NCBI GenBank assembly: GCA_942491115.1
Contig: CALNZV010000001.1
Coordinates: 310,001-374,000 of the forward strand
Origin: CALNZV01 sp942491115
Lineage (GTDB): Bacteria > Desulfobacterota > Desulfobacteria > Desulfobacterales > UBA5852
DNA: 64,000 bases
Reading direction: 5' to 3'
Numbering within the stretch: the stretch's first letter is position 1; every line of letters starts with the position of its first letter. Shown here one piece after another: positions 36,505 to 45,971 of this stretch. The notes below the pieces were generated by a model. That model did no database searches, was not told the origin of the DNA, and saw only the letters and a program-made list of their open reading frames with translations. The position numbers and the translations under genes were made by a program.

Positions 36505-38439
36505 GTGTGTGGTATTGCAGGATACTATAAAATATCTGGTGTTACCGAACAATCAAATACGATTATTTCAATGATCCGTGCTCTGCGTCATCGGGGTCCA
36601 GATGATGAAGGTATGACCCTTATAAACACAAATACCGGAGAATTAGTTAATTTATCAAGCCGAGAAAGTGTTTCAACAATTCGTGACATCTATACAGAAA
36701 TCGAAACGTTTTCAACAACTGTTTTCCACGATATTGCTATAGCCCATTGTCGCTTTTCAATTATTGATTTGACAGCTGGCGGCCATCAACCAATGTGGCA
36801 CCACACAGAAAAAGTTTGTATTTCATTTAATGGTGAAATTTATAATTATATCGAAATTAAAGAAGAACTGTCAAATTTAGGGTACATTTTTAATTCTGAA
36901 TCTGACACTGAAGTTTTGCTTTCCGGCTATATTGAGTGGGGAACCGATGTTTTCAAAAAACTAAACGGTTTTTGGGCGTTGGCAATATATGATGGAAAAC
37001 TAAATCGATTATTATTATCAAGAGATCGAATGGGTAAAGCTCCTCTTTACTATACCATATTCAATAATACTTTTTATTGGTCTTCAGAAATTAAATCTTT
37101 TTTTTCAATCAAAAATCCATCGGAATTCAAGGTTCGAGATCAAGCAATAGACGATTATATTTTACTTAACCTGAGAGATTTCAATGGAACTTTCTGGGAA
37201 GATATCAATGATTTTCCGGCATCTTCATTCGCATGGATTGATCAACCTAATTCAATCTCATTTCACCAATTTTGGTCAGTGCCACAAAGACGATATCGCC
37301 CTGATGATATTTCAATCGAAGATGCTTCAATCACTTTACGAAATCTTTTACTAAATGCAGTACAAATACGCCTTCGTTCTGATGTTCCAGTTGCATTTGA
37401 GCTTAGCGGTGGAATGGATTCTTCATCGCTGTTAGCACTTTGTGCAAATAATACACAGTATCCCATTGCTGCATACACCGTCGAATTTTCAGATCCAAAG
37501 TATAATGAAGAACCCTATGCAAGAAGCGTTGTCAATCGATATCGTAATAAAGTTGATTACCACATATTAAAGCCGATGAATGTCGATTTCTGGCAAGATT
37601 CTAACGAATTTATTTATTTTGAAGAAGAACCTTTTCATTCTCCTAATCTTAGTACTAATCGACAATTACGAAACCGAATAAATGAACATGGAATCAAGGT
37701 AATTATCAATGGCGGTGCAGGAGATGAATTATTTGCTGGATATTCATCTGATTATTTTATTCCATTTCTATTGCATCTAAAAAACAATGGTTTGTACTCA
37801 ATATTTTTAAAAGAGATGTTAAACAACAAGGAATATCCTGTTGCTGATAGTGTGGTCAATTTTATATATAATTTGATATCTAATAAAATTGCAAAAAAAA
37901 TAAAATGGCGCTATACGGCACTTTCAAGTATTTATCGCAGACCTATTGACATCCAAGACAGAGAAAAACAGTCATTTGATTTCACTCATCGAATGCTTGA
38001 AAACATTGCCGAAAGAAAAATGAATTACTGGCTTCGTTCTGGAAATAAAGCCTCAATGAGTATTCCCGTCGAAGCTCGTTTACCTTTTTTAGATTTTCGG
38101 GTGGTTGATTTTGCCTTCTCACTTCCACCAGAATACTTAATACGGAATGGCTGGCATAAATGGTTGCTACGACACTCAATGACATCATTTCTTCCCAATG
38201 ACGTGTTGTGGAGAAAAAGAAAAATGGGTTTTCCTTTTCCAATTAAAGAATGGCTTTCTTTTTCCAAATCTACCGTAAAAAATAACATTCATGACTTGAA
38301 TATTCCATATGTAGACACAAACAAACTTCTTTCGTCTTATGATGAATTGATGGAATATAGACCTGATCAACTTTGGAGGCTTATTTGTATTTGTTTATGG
38401 TGGCGAAGAATGATAGATAATCGTTCCATTATCTTATAA
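36505..38439 (+). CDS. asnB: Asparagine synthase (glutamine-hydrolysing) family protein
   Basis: A 644-residue AsnB-type protein starting at GTG 36505. The nucleophile Cys2 is exposed after Met removal (MCGIAGYY). The glutaminase domain (about 1-220) includes RHRGPDDEG and ISFNGEIYNYIEIKEEL. The synthase domain (about 260-600) has the ATP loop ELSGGMDSSSLLALC and GGAGDELFAGYS. In polysaccharide loci such proteins often amidate uronic-acid residues rather than make asparagine. It is 2 bases downstream of the flippase gene. Confidence 0.9.
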   Translation: MCGIAGYYKISGVTEQSNTIISMIRALRHRGPDDEGMTLINTNTGELVNLSSRESVSTIRDIYTEIETFSTTVFHDIAIAHCRFSIIDLTAGGHQPMWHHTEKVCISFNGEIYNYIEIKEELSNLGYIFNSESDTEVLLSGYIEWGTDVFKKLNGFWALAIYDGKLNRLLLSRDRMGKAPLYYTIFNNTFYWSSEIKSFFSIKNPSEFKVRDQAIDDYILLNLRDFNGTFWEDINDFPASSFAWIDQPNSISFHQFWSVPQRRYRPDDISIEDASITLRNLLLNAVQIRLRSDVPVAFELSGGMDSSSLLALCANNTQYPIAAYTVEFSDPKYNEEPYARSVVNRYRNKVDYHILKPMNVDFWQDSNEFIYFEEEPFHSPNLSTNRQLRNRINEHGIKVIINGGAGDELFAGYSSDYFIPFLLHLKNNGLYSIFLKEMLNNKEYPVADSVVNFIYNLISNKIAKKIKWRYTALSSIYRRPIDIQDREKQSFDFTHRMLENIAERKMNYWLRSGNKASMSIPVEARLPFLDFRVVDFAFSLPPEYLIRNGWHKWLLRHSMTSFLPNDVLWRKRKMGFPFPIKEWLSFSKSTVKNNIHDLNIPYVDTNKLLSSYDELMEYRPDQLWRLICICLWWRRMIDNRSIIL

Positions 38440-38936
38440 CAAATACTCGTTTATTTTGAAGTCATAAAAAATAATCATTAGTAAACCTTTGCTCCTAACA
38501 GTCAACGGCTCTGCGTCGCCGGCCTCGTCCCTGGCAACTCAAGATGAATAAGAATGCTGTCACCCGTCGAAGAGCCCGCCGTATGTTGTCTTCAACCGCA
38601 TAGAAACGGATTTTAATTACAAAGTTATATATTAATATTATAAGTAAATTGTATTAATCATTTATAAAATACCTGTTTAAATCATTATATACAAATCCAT
38701 TGCCACACAATTCTAATGACTATTTGATCAAATTAAAAAAATATTTGATAAATCATGCAAAATCATTTGATGTTCAATTTTCCATATTACCCCATGACCC
38801 TTTTTGACATTTAAGTACTCAAGGGACTAATATGAACACCAATCTATCTATTTTCCTTCACTGTATTCTACATCAGTCGATATATATATAAATACAATTA
38901 CGAATCTAAATATTTTTTCAGAATATATTTCTTTTC
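38440..38936. other. AT-rich gap with a GC-rich patch
   Basis: A 497-base gap without a supportable gene. It is very AT-rich except for about 120 bases at 38490-38610, whose composition matches the chromosome flanks rather than the island. The patch does not match any other part of the window that I could see. Confidence 0.45.
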
Positions 38937-39590
38937 ATGAAAATAAAAAATCTCCTTATTCAAATCCTTCACGATCGTTCACTGAAACGAGCCTCAAAGT
39001 TATATTTACATGGGCGTTTGCTCGATATAGGATGCGGTACCAAACCCTATAAAAAAATGCTACAACCTTTCATTATTGAACATATCGGCCTTGATCACGA
39101 AGAGTGTCAACATGATCATAGCCATATCGATATTTTTGGGACTGCTTATCATATTCCATCTGATGACGAAAGTTTCGATTCGGCGATCTGCACGGCTGTA
39201 TTGGAACATTTAGAAGAGCCTGAAGTTGCTTTAAAAGAATGCTACCGCATATTGAGACCTGAAGGAATTGCTATCTACACCGCTCCATTTATATGGCACC
39301 TCCATGAAGAACCTAGAGATTTTTATCGTTTTTCAAAATACGGACTGAAATATCTATTTGAAAAATCTGGTTTTAAAATCATAGAACTGGAACCACTGTC
39401 TGGCTTTTGGGTGACCTTTGGCCAACTGTTCGTTTATAATATTTATCGGTTCAATATTGGTCCTATTCGTTGGTTTTTTATTATTGATATTATTGCTTTA
39501 ATATCTCAGTTAATGGCCTATATTCTCGATAAGATTGACCGAACAGAACAATGGACGTGGATGTATCTCATCGTCGCTCGAAAAGAATAA
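38937..39590 (+). CDS. SAM-dependent methyltransferase
   Basis: A 217-residue class I methyltransferase (Methyltransf_11-like). Motif I is LLDIGCGTKPYKKML, followed by an acidic residue after strand 2 (GLDHEE), motif IV FDSAICTAVLEHLEEP and the post-motif segment ECYRILRPEGIAIYTAPF. The C-terminal tail is hydrophobic (FFIIDIIALISQLMAYI) and may associate with the membrane. AT-rich. By context it probably modifies a sugar or lipid carrier of the polysaccharide. Confidence 0.85.
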   Translation: MKIKNLLIQILHDRSLKRASKLYLHGRLLDIGCGTKPYKKMLQPFIIEHIGLDHEECQHDHSHIDIFGTAYHIPSDDESFDSAICTAVLEHLEEPEVALKECYRILRPEGIAIYTAPFIWHLHEEPRDFYRFSKYGLKYLFEKSGFKIIELEPLSGFWVTFGQLFVYNIYRFNIGPIRWFFIIDIIALISQLMAYILDKIDRTEQWTWMYLIVARKE

Positions 39591-39637
39591 GTATTATCTT
39601 ATTTTTATTTTCACTATATATTTTCGGGAAAATTTAA

Positions 39638-40774
39638 TTGAGTAATATTACTATTTTTCATTCTGTTAAAATATGGCTTCCTCAGACAATGACCTGGTTG
39701 CATAATCTAATTTCCAAAATGCCGCCAAAAACTGAACATTTTGTTATTTGTGAAAACGTACAAAATCTTGATCAGTTTCCGATAAATAACATCCTTATTT
39801 CTCATTCAATATACAATTTATTTTTAAAAAAAATATTTCGAAAATTTGGTATTCGTCATGACCGCTTCTTAAAAAATGCTATCCTTGAATACAAACCCAA
39901 TGTTTTACATTCTCATTTTGGTAATGCCGGCTGGTTTAATGCTAAAGTGGCAACAAATAGTAATATAAAACATATTGTTACCTTTTACGGCTTAGACGTC
40001 AATCGCCTACCTGTTATTAATCCAATCTGGAAGTCACGATATGTCGACCTGTTTCAATCTGCCGATAAAATTCTCTGTGAAGGCCCTTACATGGCAGACT
40101 GTATTCAGAAACTGGGTTGTCCAACATCAAAGATTTTGATTCATCGGATTGGGGTTGATCTTGACCGTATTCCTTTTGTGGAAAGGGTTTTGTCTAAAAA
40201 AGAGCGACTTCGATTTTTAATCGTCGGCGCGTTCAGACAAAAGAAAGGGATTCCTTTTGCGCTTGAGGCCTTGGGTCGACTTAAAAAGGATTTCGATCAT
40301 TTTGACATCACGATCATTGGTGACGCCATTCATCCAGACGAGCTTGAAGAAAAGCATCATATTTTAAACACTCTGTCTCAATGGGGTCTCATGAACCAAA
40401 CTACGATGCTTGGATTTCAGCACTATGATCAAACCCTTAGTCGTCTCTATGACCATCACATCTTTCTTTCACCAAGCATCATCGCAGACGATGGCGATAC
40501 TGAAGGCGGGGCTCCGGTGACCATCATTGAGGCAGCCGCTAGTGGAATGCCCGTTATCAGCACCCGGCATTGCGATATCCCTAATGTGCTCGCAAGACCC
40601 AATGTAGATCTTTTGGCTGAAGAAAGAGATGTGAACGGTTTGATTCATGCGATTGAAAGGCTTCTTGGTATGGAATGGCACCATCTGGTGGTTGAGAATC
40701 GGCTATTTATCGAAAAACATCATCATCCTTATACCCTTTCGAACCAATTGGAAAATCTGTATTGCTCCCTTTAA
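39638..40774 (+). CDS. GT4 glycosyltransferase
   Basis: A 378-residue GT-B protein with a probable TTG start. The N-terminal domain has VLHSHFGNAGWF and HIVTFYGLDVNRLP. The C-terminal nucleotide-sugar site begins at RFLIVGAFRQKKGIPFALEAL and includes MLGFQHYDQTLSRLYDHHIFLSPS. The E-x7-E-type donor loop is GGAPVTIIEAAASGMPVIST. Retaining transferase by family. It is less AT-rich than the genes to its left, marking the right shoulder of the island. Confidence 0.88.
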   Translation: MSNITIFHSVKIWLPQTMTWLHNLISKMPPKTEHFVICENVQNLDQFPINNILISHSIYNLFLKKIFRKFGIRHDRFLKNAILEYKPNVLHSHFGNAGWFNAKVATNSNIKHIVTFYGLDVNRLPVINPIWKSRYVDLFQSADKILCEGPYMADCIQKLGCPTSKILIHRIGVDLDRIPFVERVLSKKERLRFLIVGAFRQKKGIPFALEALGRLKKDFDHFDITIIGDAIHPDELEEKHHILNTLSQWGLMNQTTMLGFQHYDQTLSRLYDHHIFLSPSIIADDGDTEGGAPVTIIEAAASGMPVISTRHCDIPNVLARPNVDLLAEERDVNGLIHAIERLLGMEWHHLVVENRLFIEKHHHPYTLSNQLENLYCSL

Positions 40775-40803
40775 TAACCTCCTGACAAGTCTAAGGGTTC
40801 GAC

Positions 40804-41517
40804 ATGATTCCATTTCCTATCATTAAAGTGGCAAAATCAATCCGCTCCTTTTTCTACCTCGGAAGCCGGTTTTACTGCCCCTTGTGCAATGGCAACTATC
40901 GTAAATTTTTACCCGCCGGTATTGGTGTCAGACCGAACGCACGGTGTCCTGGCTGCAATTCATTGGAAAGACATCGATTGTTCTGGATAGCCTATCAACA
41001 GATGAAAGATTCTGGAAAAATCTGCAACGGGGGCAAAATGCTTCACGTCGCACCCGAACCGATGTTGTCCGATCGATTCCAATCTGAATTTGAGTATATA
41101 TCTGGCGATTTGGATGGCAATCGAGCAATGACTTCACTAGATATTACTGACATTGGTTTTCCTAATGACTCTTTCGATGCGATAGTCTGTCACCATGTTT
41201 TGGAACATGTACCCAACGACCGGGTTGCCATTGAAGAGCTATATCGAGTCTTGAAATTAGGCGGTTGGGGAAGTATTTCGGTGCCAATGTTCGGCCCAAC
41301 GACCGTCGAAGATTATTCTATTACTGATCCAAAAATTCGGCAGAAACTTTTTGGACAAAAAGATCATGTCCGTCAATACGGTCTGGATTTTCTTGAACGT
41401 CTGAAGGAAATTGGATTTACACTGACCATTCTTAGGAAACCGGACATAGCGGCCCCTAAACTGTTAGATAAATTGTCGGTAGATTGTGAAGATCAGGTGT
41501 CTTTCGTATTTAAATAA
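40804..41517 (+). CDS. Methyltransferase with N-terminal zinc-binding motif
   Basis: A 237-residue protein. Residues about 22-55 hold two CxxC knuckles (CPLCNGNY and CPGCNSLERHR), and residues 70-200 form a class I methyltransferase domain (MLHVAPEPMLSDRF, ISGDLDGNRAM, FDAIVCHHVLEHVPNDRVAIEELYRVLKLGGWGSISVP). Motif I is unusual (HVAPEP in place of a glycine-rich loop), as in a known subgroup of sugar-locus methyltransferases. Substrate unknown. Confidence 0.85.
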   Translation: MIPFPIIKVAKSIRSFFYLGSRFYCPLCNGNYRKFLPAGIGVRPNARCPGCNSLERHRLFWIAYQQMKDSGKICNGGKMLHVAPEPMLSDRFQSEFEYISGDLDGNRAMTSLDITDIGFPNDSFDAIVCHHVLEHVPNDRVAIEELYRVLKLGGWGSISVPMFGPTTVEDYSITDPKIRQKLFGQKDHVRQYGLDFLERLKEIGFTLTILRKPDIAAPKLLDKLSVDCEDQVSFVFK

Positions 41518-41540
41518 TATTAGAAATCATAAGACAATTC

Positions 41541-42470
41541 ATGGAAATATCATCATTCCACTCTCCTCTCGTCAGCATCGTCCTACCCACTCACAATCGA
41601 GCTGGGGTTGTCGGTCGATCCATCCGCACTGTATTGGATCAATCCTTCAAAGATATCGAATTAATTGTGGTGGATGATGCATCGACAGACGAGACTGCGG
41701 AAGTTGTTCGCGATATTGACGATCCCCGACTGACTTATATACAGCACCCTTATCAGCAAGGGGCCAACGTTGCTAGAAATACAGGCATACTCGCTACAAG
41801 AGGGAAATATGTCGCGTTTCAGGATAGTGATGATGAGTGGTTTCCGGACAAGCTGTCGGCTCAGCTCAATGCGATGAAATCGATGGGCAACAGGGCCTCG
41901 ATTGCTTTTTGCAAATTCTGGCGTATTATCGGAAAAAAATCTGAAATCATACCGAGATCCAATCGGTTGTCCGGAGACGGTCTTTTCGATGTTCACGCGG
42001 AGTTGCTCAAGGGTAATTTCATTACGACTCAAACCCTGTTGATCGAAAGAAATCTCTTGATGGCTGTTGGGAAGTTTGACGAATCCTTGAGGCGACTGCA
42101 GGATTGGGATCTTGTTTTGCGACTGTCCGCCAAATCCCCTTTTCTTTTCGTGGATCAACCGCTGGTGAGAGCATTTATCGGAGAAGACAGCATTTCAAGC
42201 CAAAAGAGACTCTACTGTGAAGCTGTTGAAGCCATCATTAAAAAACACCATCAGGCGTTTTCAGCAGACCCAGTGTCCTTGCCGATTCAGTATCTTAACC
42301 TGGCCATACATTCACTGACTGATCAAGATTTCCATTCCTCAGTTGATTACTTCCTCAAAGCTTTGGAGGAAATGATGTCTCGAAGAGTGGATAAATCCAT
42401 TTTGATCCGATGGATTCTTGCGCGGGTAGGCTTAGGCCGGTATCCACAAGAACCCGTGTGTCTGTCTTGA
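41541..42470 (+). CDS. GT2 glycosyltransferase
   Basis: A 309-residue GT-A transferase. VSIVLPTHNRAGVVGRSIRT opens the fold, followed by ELIVVDDASTDETAEVV, GANVARNTGILATRGKYVAFQDSDDEWFPDKL with the DxD motif, and RLQDWDLVLRLSA. It transfers a sugar from a nucleotide donor, probably to the growing repeat unit. It ends 22 bases before the stop of a convergent GT2 gene. Confidence 0.9.
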   Translation: MEISSFHSPLVSIVLPTHNRAGVVGRSIRTVLDQSFKDIELIVVDDASTDETAEVVRDIDDPRLTYIQHPYQQGANVARNTGILATRGKYVAFQDSDDEWFPDKLSAQLNAMKSMGNRASIAFCKFWRIIGKKSEIIPRSNRLSGDGLFDVHAELLKGNFITTQTLLIERNLLMAVGKFDESLRRLQDWDLVLRLSAKSPFLFVDQPLVRAFIGEDSISSQKRLYCEAVEAIIKKHHQAFSADPVSLPIQYLNLAIHSLTDQDFHSSVDYFLKALEEMMSRRVDKSILIRWILARVGLGRYPQEPVCLS

Positions 42471-42492
42471 ATGACGATGAATGAACGTTGTT

Positions 42493-43512
42493 TCAGCTGA
42501 GTTTCGGCATTCCGAATTTCGTCAGCATCTCTAATTTGTATGGTATTAATTGAAAGGACTGGAAAAAAGCTGAGCACCGGATTCTTCTTTTCCGTTGATG
42601 CCCACGGCGAAGGTTACGAAGCAAATGTCGGTTTCGCCAGACCTGTTTGACGGCTTGACCGTAAATGTCCCAGAAAATGTTCAGTTGTCGTTTAAGAATC
42701 GAGACAGCGAGACCCTCAACCAGCAGTATGATGAGATGCAGGGGAAACACCACTTCGAATACCGGACTTGGATAACAAAGCGCCATGACATAGGTTCGAT
42801 TTCGTTCACTAAGTGCCCGTCGCCTGATCGTTGTGGAAAGGCGGTTTCCATAAACCTTACCGCCGCCAAGATTGGACCCCACCCAATGATAGAATCCCGT
42901 GTGCTTCAAAGCCTTAACCGGGTAACCCCAAAGTCTCGCGACAATACAGATATAGATATCCTCACTCAAGGTATGAAACCAATCCGGAAACCCCCCGATT
43001 TCATCCCAGAGATCTTTCGGAATCCACAAACAACCGCCACTGACCATCGCGACGATTTCCCGAGATGGATCAAGGTTAGGAACGGTATTGAGTGAATAGT
43101 CCACCATATTGCCGATATCGATGCGCTCTTGAGTGGCGGCATTGTATTGGGACGGGCCTAAAATCGAAGGGCCTTTCAGGGCCTCTTGATAGAGGCATTT
43201 CAGTGTACCAGGAAACAGCTCGGCATCGTTGTTTAGTAGAAGTAAAAATTCTCCTTTGGCCCGATGGGCCATGCGGTTGTTGCTGATGCAGAATCCCACG
43301 TTGCTATCGCTTTCGATAAGCACGACCTCTGGAAACCGATCCTTGATCAACTCAATCGATTTGTCCGTCGATGTATCATCATGAACGATGATTTCTACAG
43401 GTAAGGGGAAATCCTGACTCAACACCGACTCAATGCATGCTTCAATATATTTCACCCCATTGAAATTGGCGATACAAACGCTAATCGTGGGCGCTCTCTC
43501 GTGGCTTTTCAT
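42493..43512 (-). CDS. GT2 glycosyltransferase (rhamnosyltransferase-like)
   Basis: A 339-residue GT-A transferase with ISVCIANFNGVKYIEACI, EIIVHDDTSTDKSIELI, NVGFCISNNRMAHRAKGEFLLLLNNDAELFPG and a C-terminal hydrophobic/amphipathic region (VVFPLHLIILLVEGLAVSIL). The NNDAE variant of DxD is typical of the WbbL/rhamnosyltransferase subgroup. It is on the opposite strand to its neighbours, which indicates locus rearrangement. Confidence 0.88.
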   Translation of the reverse strand: MKSHERAPTISVCIANFNGVKYIEACIESVLSQDFPLPVEIIVHDDTSTDKSIELIKDRFPEVVLIESDSNVGFCISNNRMAHRAKGEFLLLLNNDAELFPGTLKCLYQEALKGPSILGPSQYNAATQERIDIGNMVDYSLNTVPNLDPSREIVAMVSGGCLWIPKDLWDEIGGFPDWFHTLSEDIYICIVARLWGYPVKALKHTGFYHWVGSNLGGGKVYGNRLSTTIRRRALSERNRTYVMALCYPSPVFEVVFPLHLIILLVEGLAVSILKRQLNIFWDIYGQAVKQVWRNRHLLRNLRRGHQRKRRIRCSAFFQSFQLIPYKLEMLTKFGMPKLS

Positions 43513-43828
43513 ATGCAGTATTGTCCATGATTCAACGCAGCGGCCAGGAAATTGCCGATGGATTTGTATTTCATTATAGCCTACAGTTGCTGAAGTGTTT
43601 TTCTGTTTCTTATATCAGAGTGGAAAAAAGAAAAGCACTCTCACTGGAAAGTATTGATTCGGATTAAAACACCCTTTTCTGGAAATCAATAGTTGGCTCT
43701 CCAACACAGACCGATGTGGCTGACCCTATCTGTCGTCGCCACGACTCTTGGGAAGATTCCAGCCGAAGGAAGCTACCCCCAGTAACGAAATGAACGAATA
43801 GGGAAGATCCATAAAAGGAGAAACCATC
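43513..43828. other. Intergenic stretch between divergent transferases
   Basis: A 316-base divergent gap without a gene. It must contain the promoters of the GT2 gene (minus) and GT4 gene (plus), but I cannot identify them. AAAAGGAG at about 43817 is the ribosome site of the plus-strand gene. Confidence 0.5.
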
Positions 43829-44965
43829 TTGAGGGCAATCGCATTCGGCATTTACTCCAAAGAAGCCCAGTATCCCCGGTTTAACAACCTACTGAAAGGA
43901 TTGAGGGCCAACGGTGTCGAGGTTCATGAGTGCCATTTCGCAATGGACTCATCTTTTCGTGAGCGTATTCGAAGCATCACTTCCCTTAAGGGATTCCTCC
44001 ATTATTGTATTGGATTGGTTCGCAGCAGTATTTCCTTGATGATTCAATTCTTGAAAGCACCACCTGCCGAGGCGATTATAGTCGGATACCCTGGCTATTT
44101 TCACGTTCACCTTGCTCGAATCTTAAAACACCTCAAGCGCTCAAAGGCAATCATCGCCTATGACATTTTCTTTTCTCTTTTTGATACCATTATCAATGAT
44201 CGTCAGTTGGCAAGCGCTGAATCAATCACTGCCAAGTTGATAAAATTAGTTGATGCAGCAGCCTGCCATGCTTCAGATCTCGTTATCGTTGATACGCAAT
44301 CCCACGGTGAATTCATAGCGACGGCGTTAAACGTCCCAAAGAAAAAGTTGGCTGTCGTCTATGTGGGATCAACGTTTACTCCATTCGAAACGCCCCACTC
44401 CCTTGATGGCCCAACGTCACGGATAGACATCCTCTTTATTGGCACCTACATCCCGCTCCATGGAATTACCACCATTATCGCGTCGGCCGATATCCTAAAG
44501 AACCATACCGGTATTCACTTCACGCTGATCGGTAACGGGCAGTTACGTGCCGAAATGGAAGGATCGGCAATGGAATTGGGTCTGACCAACATCACCTTTA
44601 TCGATTGGATTCCGGCAGATCAAATCTGCAAAACCATCCGGTCAATGGACTTGGCATTGGGTATTTTCGGGACGACCGAAAAGGCTCAACGGGTCATTCC
44701 CATCAAAGTGTATGATATCTGTGCCGCAGGAGCAGCTCTGATAACGGGAGATACGCCGGCGATACGTGAAGTTTTCCGAAACGGTGAGGATGCTATTTTA
44801 GTTCCCCCTGGAGATGCTCAAGCGCTCTCCAATGCAATTATTGAGCTGTGTTCAAATGATGACTTTAGAGATCAAATTAAGAAAAATGCTCATCGACTGT
44901 CTGAAACACTGTTTTCAATAGAATCCATCGGAAAGAAAGCTGTAAAGGCTTTCAATCGGAAATAA
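43829..44965 (+). CDS. GT4 glycosyltransferase
   Basis: A 378-residue GT-B transferase starting at TTG 43829, 8 bases after AAGGAG. The N-terminal domain includes IIVGYPGYFHVHLARIL and YDIFFSLFDT. The donor domain has DILFIGTYIPLHGITTII, FTLIGNGQLRAEME, FIDWIPADQI and the terminal loop KVYDICAAGAALITGDTPAIREVF. Retaining glycosyltransferase by family. Its stop lies 15 bases before that of the convergent GT2 gene. Confidence 0.88.
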   Translation: MRAIAFGIYSKEAQYPRFNNLLKGLRANGVEVHECHFAMDSSFRERIRSITSLKGFLHYCIGLVRSSISLMIQFLKAPPAEAIIVGYPGYFHVHLARILKHLKRSKAIIAYDIFFSLFDTIINDRQLASAESITAKLIKLVDAAACHASDLVIVDTQSHGEFIATALNVPKKKLAVVYVGSTFTPFETPHSLDGPTSRIDILFIGTYIPLHGITTIIASADILKNHTGIHFTLIGNGQLRAEMEGSAMELGLTNITFIDWIPADQICKTIRSMDLALGIFGTTEKAQRVIPIKVYDICAAGAALITGDTPAIREVFRNGEDAILVPPGDAQALSNAIIELCSNDDFRDQIKKNAHRLSETLFSIESIGKKAVKAFNRK

Positions 44966-44980
44966 AGGCAATTTTCCAAC

Positions 44981-45889
44981 CTACTCATTGGAGGGACGGT
45001 GATCGGGAGGTGATCCTCTATGGGGATCATGAGCCCGACGCTCATATCTCATCTGACAAATTTGTTCGGAAATCAAACTCATCATGAAAATAATGACCGA
45101 GGCAACAATCAATAAGGCACTCATGTTTGTGAAACGACCTTGGGATAAAAAAGTATAAATATAGTTGAGTAACCCGGCTGAAAACATAAAAAAGCAAACC
45201 GGCAAAAAAACGCGCATTGGTGAAAAAAGTGTACAAATTCGAGTGATGATCATGAAAAACCGAACGCCGTCTCGAAACAGTCGGATGTTGCTTGTGCCTT
45301 TGGTGCGGTTTTTCACAGTAATCGGGACATATTGGATGCTTAAGCCGCTGCGCAATACACCTAATGTAATGGTCGTAGGATAGGAATAGGTATTCGGCAA
45401 CAGGTAAACAAAACTCTTTGCCACTTGAGATTTGACAGCTCTGAACCCGGAGGTCAAATCCTTGATCTGGAATTTGGCTACATATGATGCTAGCCAATTA
45501 TAGCAAATGTTTCCCATAGCCCTTCCAACCGTAGCCTGATCTTTAAACATACGAGCACCGACAACCATGTCGAATTTCGGAATAAGCGCTAATAACTTTG
45601 CGATATCCTCTGGATCGTGCTGGCCGTCGGCGTCCATAAAAACCAAGATATCCCCGGAGGCCTCTCGAATTCCGCTTTTGACGGCTGCTCCGTTGCCGAT
45701 ATTGTATGGATGCCGGATCACTTTGGCGCCTGCTGAGAAGGCGACAGAGGCCGTATCGTCGGAAGATCCATCGTCGACAACGATAATTTCGAAGTCCGGA
45801 TATCGTTCTCTAATGCAGCCAACGATGTTACCGATGCTTTCACTTTCTTCGAAAGCGGGTATAATGATGGTGACACTTTCATTCTTCAT
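44981..45889 (-). CDS. DPM1-type GT2 polyprenyl-phosphate glycosyltransferase
   Basis: A 302-residue GT2 protein: TIIIPAFEESESIGNIVGCI, IIVVDDGSSDDTASVA, VIRHPYNIGNGAAVKSGI, FMDADGQHDPEDI and LTSGFRAVKSQVAKSF. Two C-terminal membrane helices (MRVFLPVCFFMFSAGLLNYI and ALLIVASVIIFMMSLI) anchor it. Such enzymes charge undecaprenyl- or dolichyl-phosphate with a sugar, which GT-C enzymes then use outside the membrane. The next gene on the strand (45972) is such a GT-C protein, so they may act as a pair. Confidence 0.9.
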   Translation of the reverse strand: MKNESVTIIIPAFEESESIGNIVGCIRERYPDFEIIVVDDGSSDDTASVAFSAGAKVIRHPYNIGNGAAVKSGIREASGDILVFMDADGQHDPEDIAKLLALIPKFDMVVGARMFKDQATVGRAMGNICYNWLASYVAKFQIKDLTSGFRAVKSQVAKSFVYLLPNTYSYPTTITLGVLRSGLSIQYVPITVKNRTKGTSNIRLFRDGVRFFMIITRICTLFSPMRVFLPVCFFMFSAGLLNYIYTFLSQGRFTNMSALLIVASVIIFMMSLISEQICQMRYERRAHDPHRGSPPDHRPSNE

Positions 45890-45971
45890 TTATTCACCTT
45901 GCCTGGGTAGATATAACCGTCATATGGTATAGAAGAAAAATCCAAGATACGGGACAGGGATAGTAAAAGAT

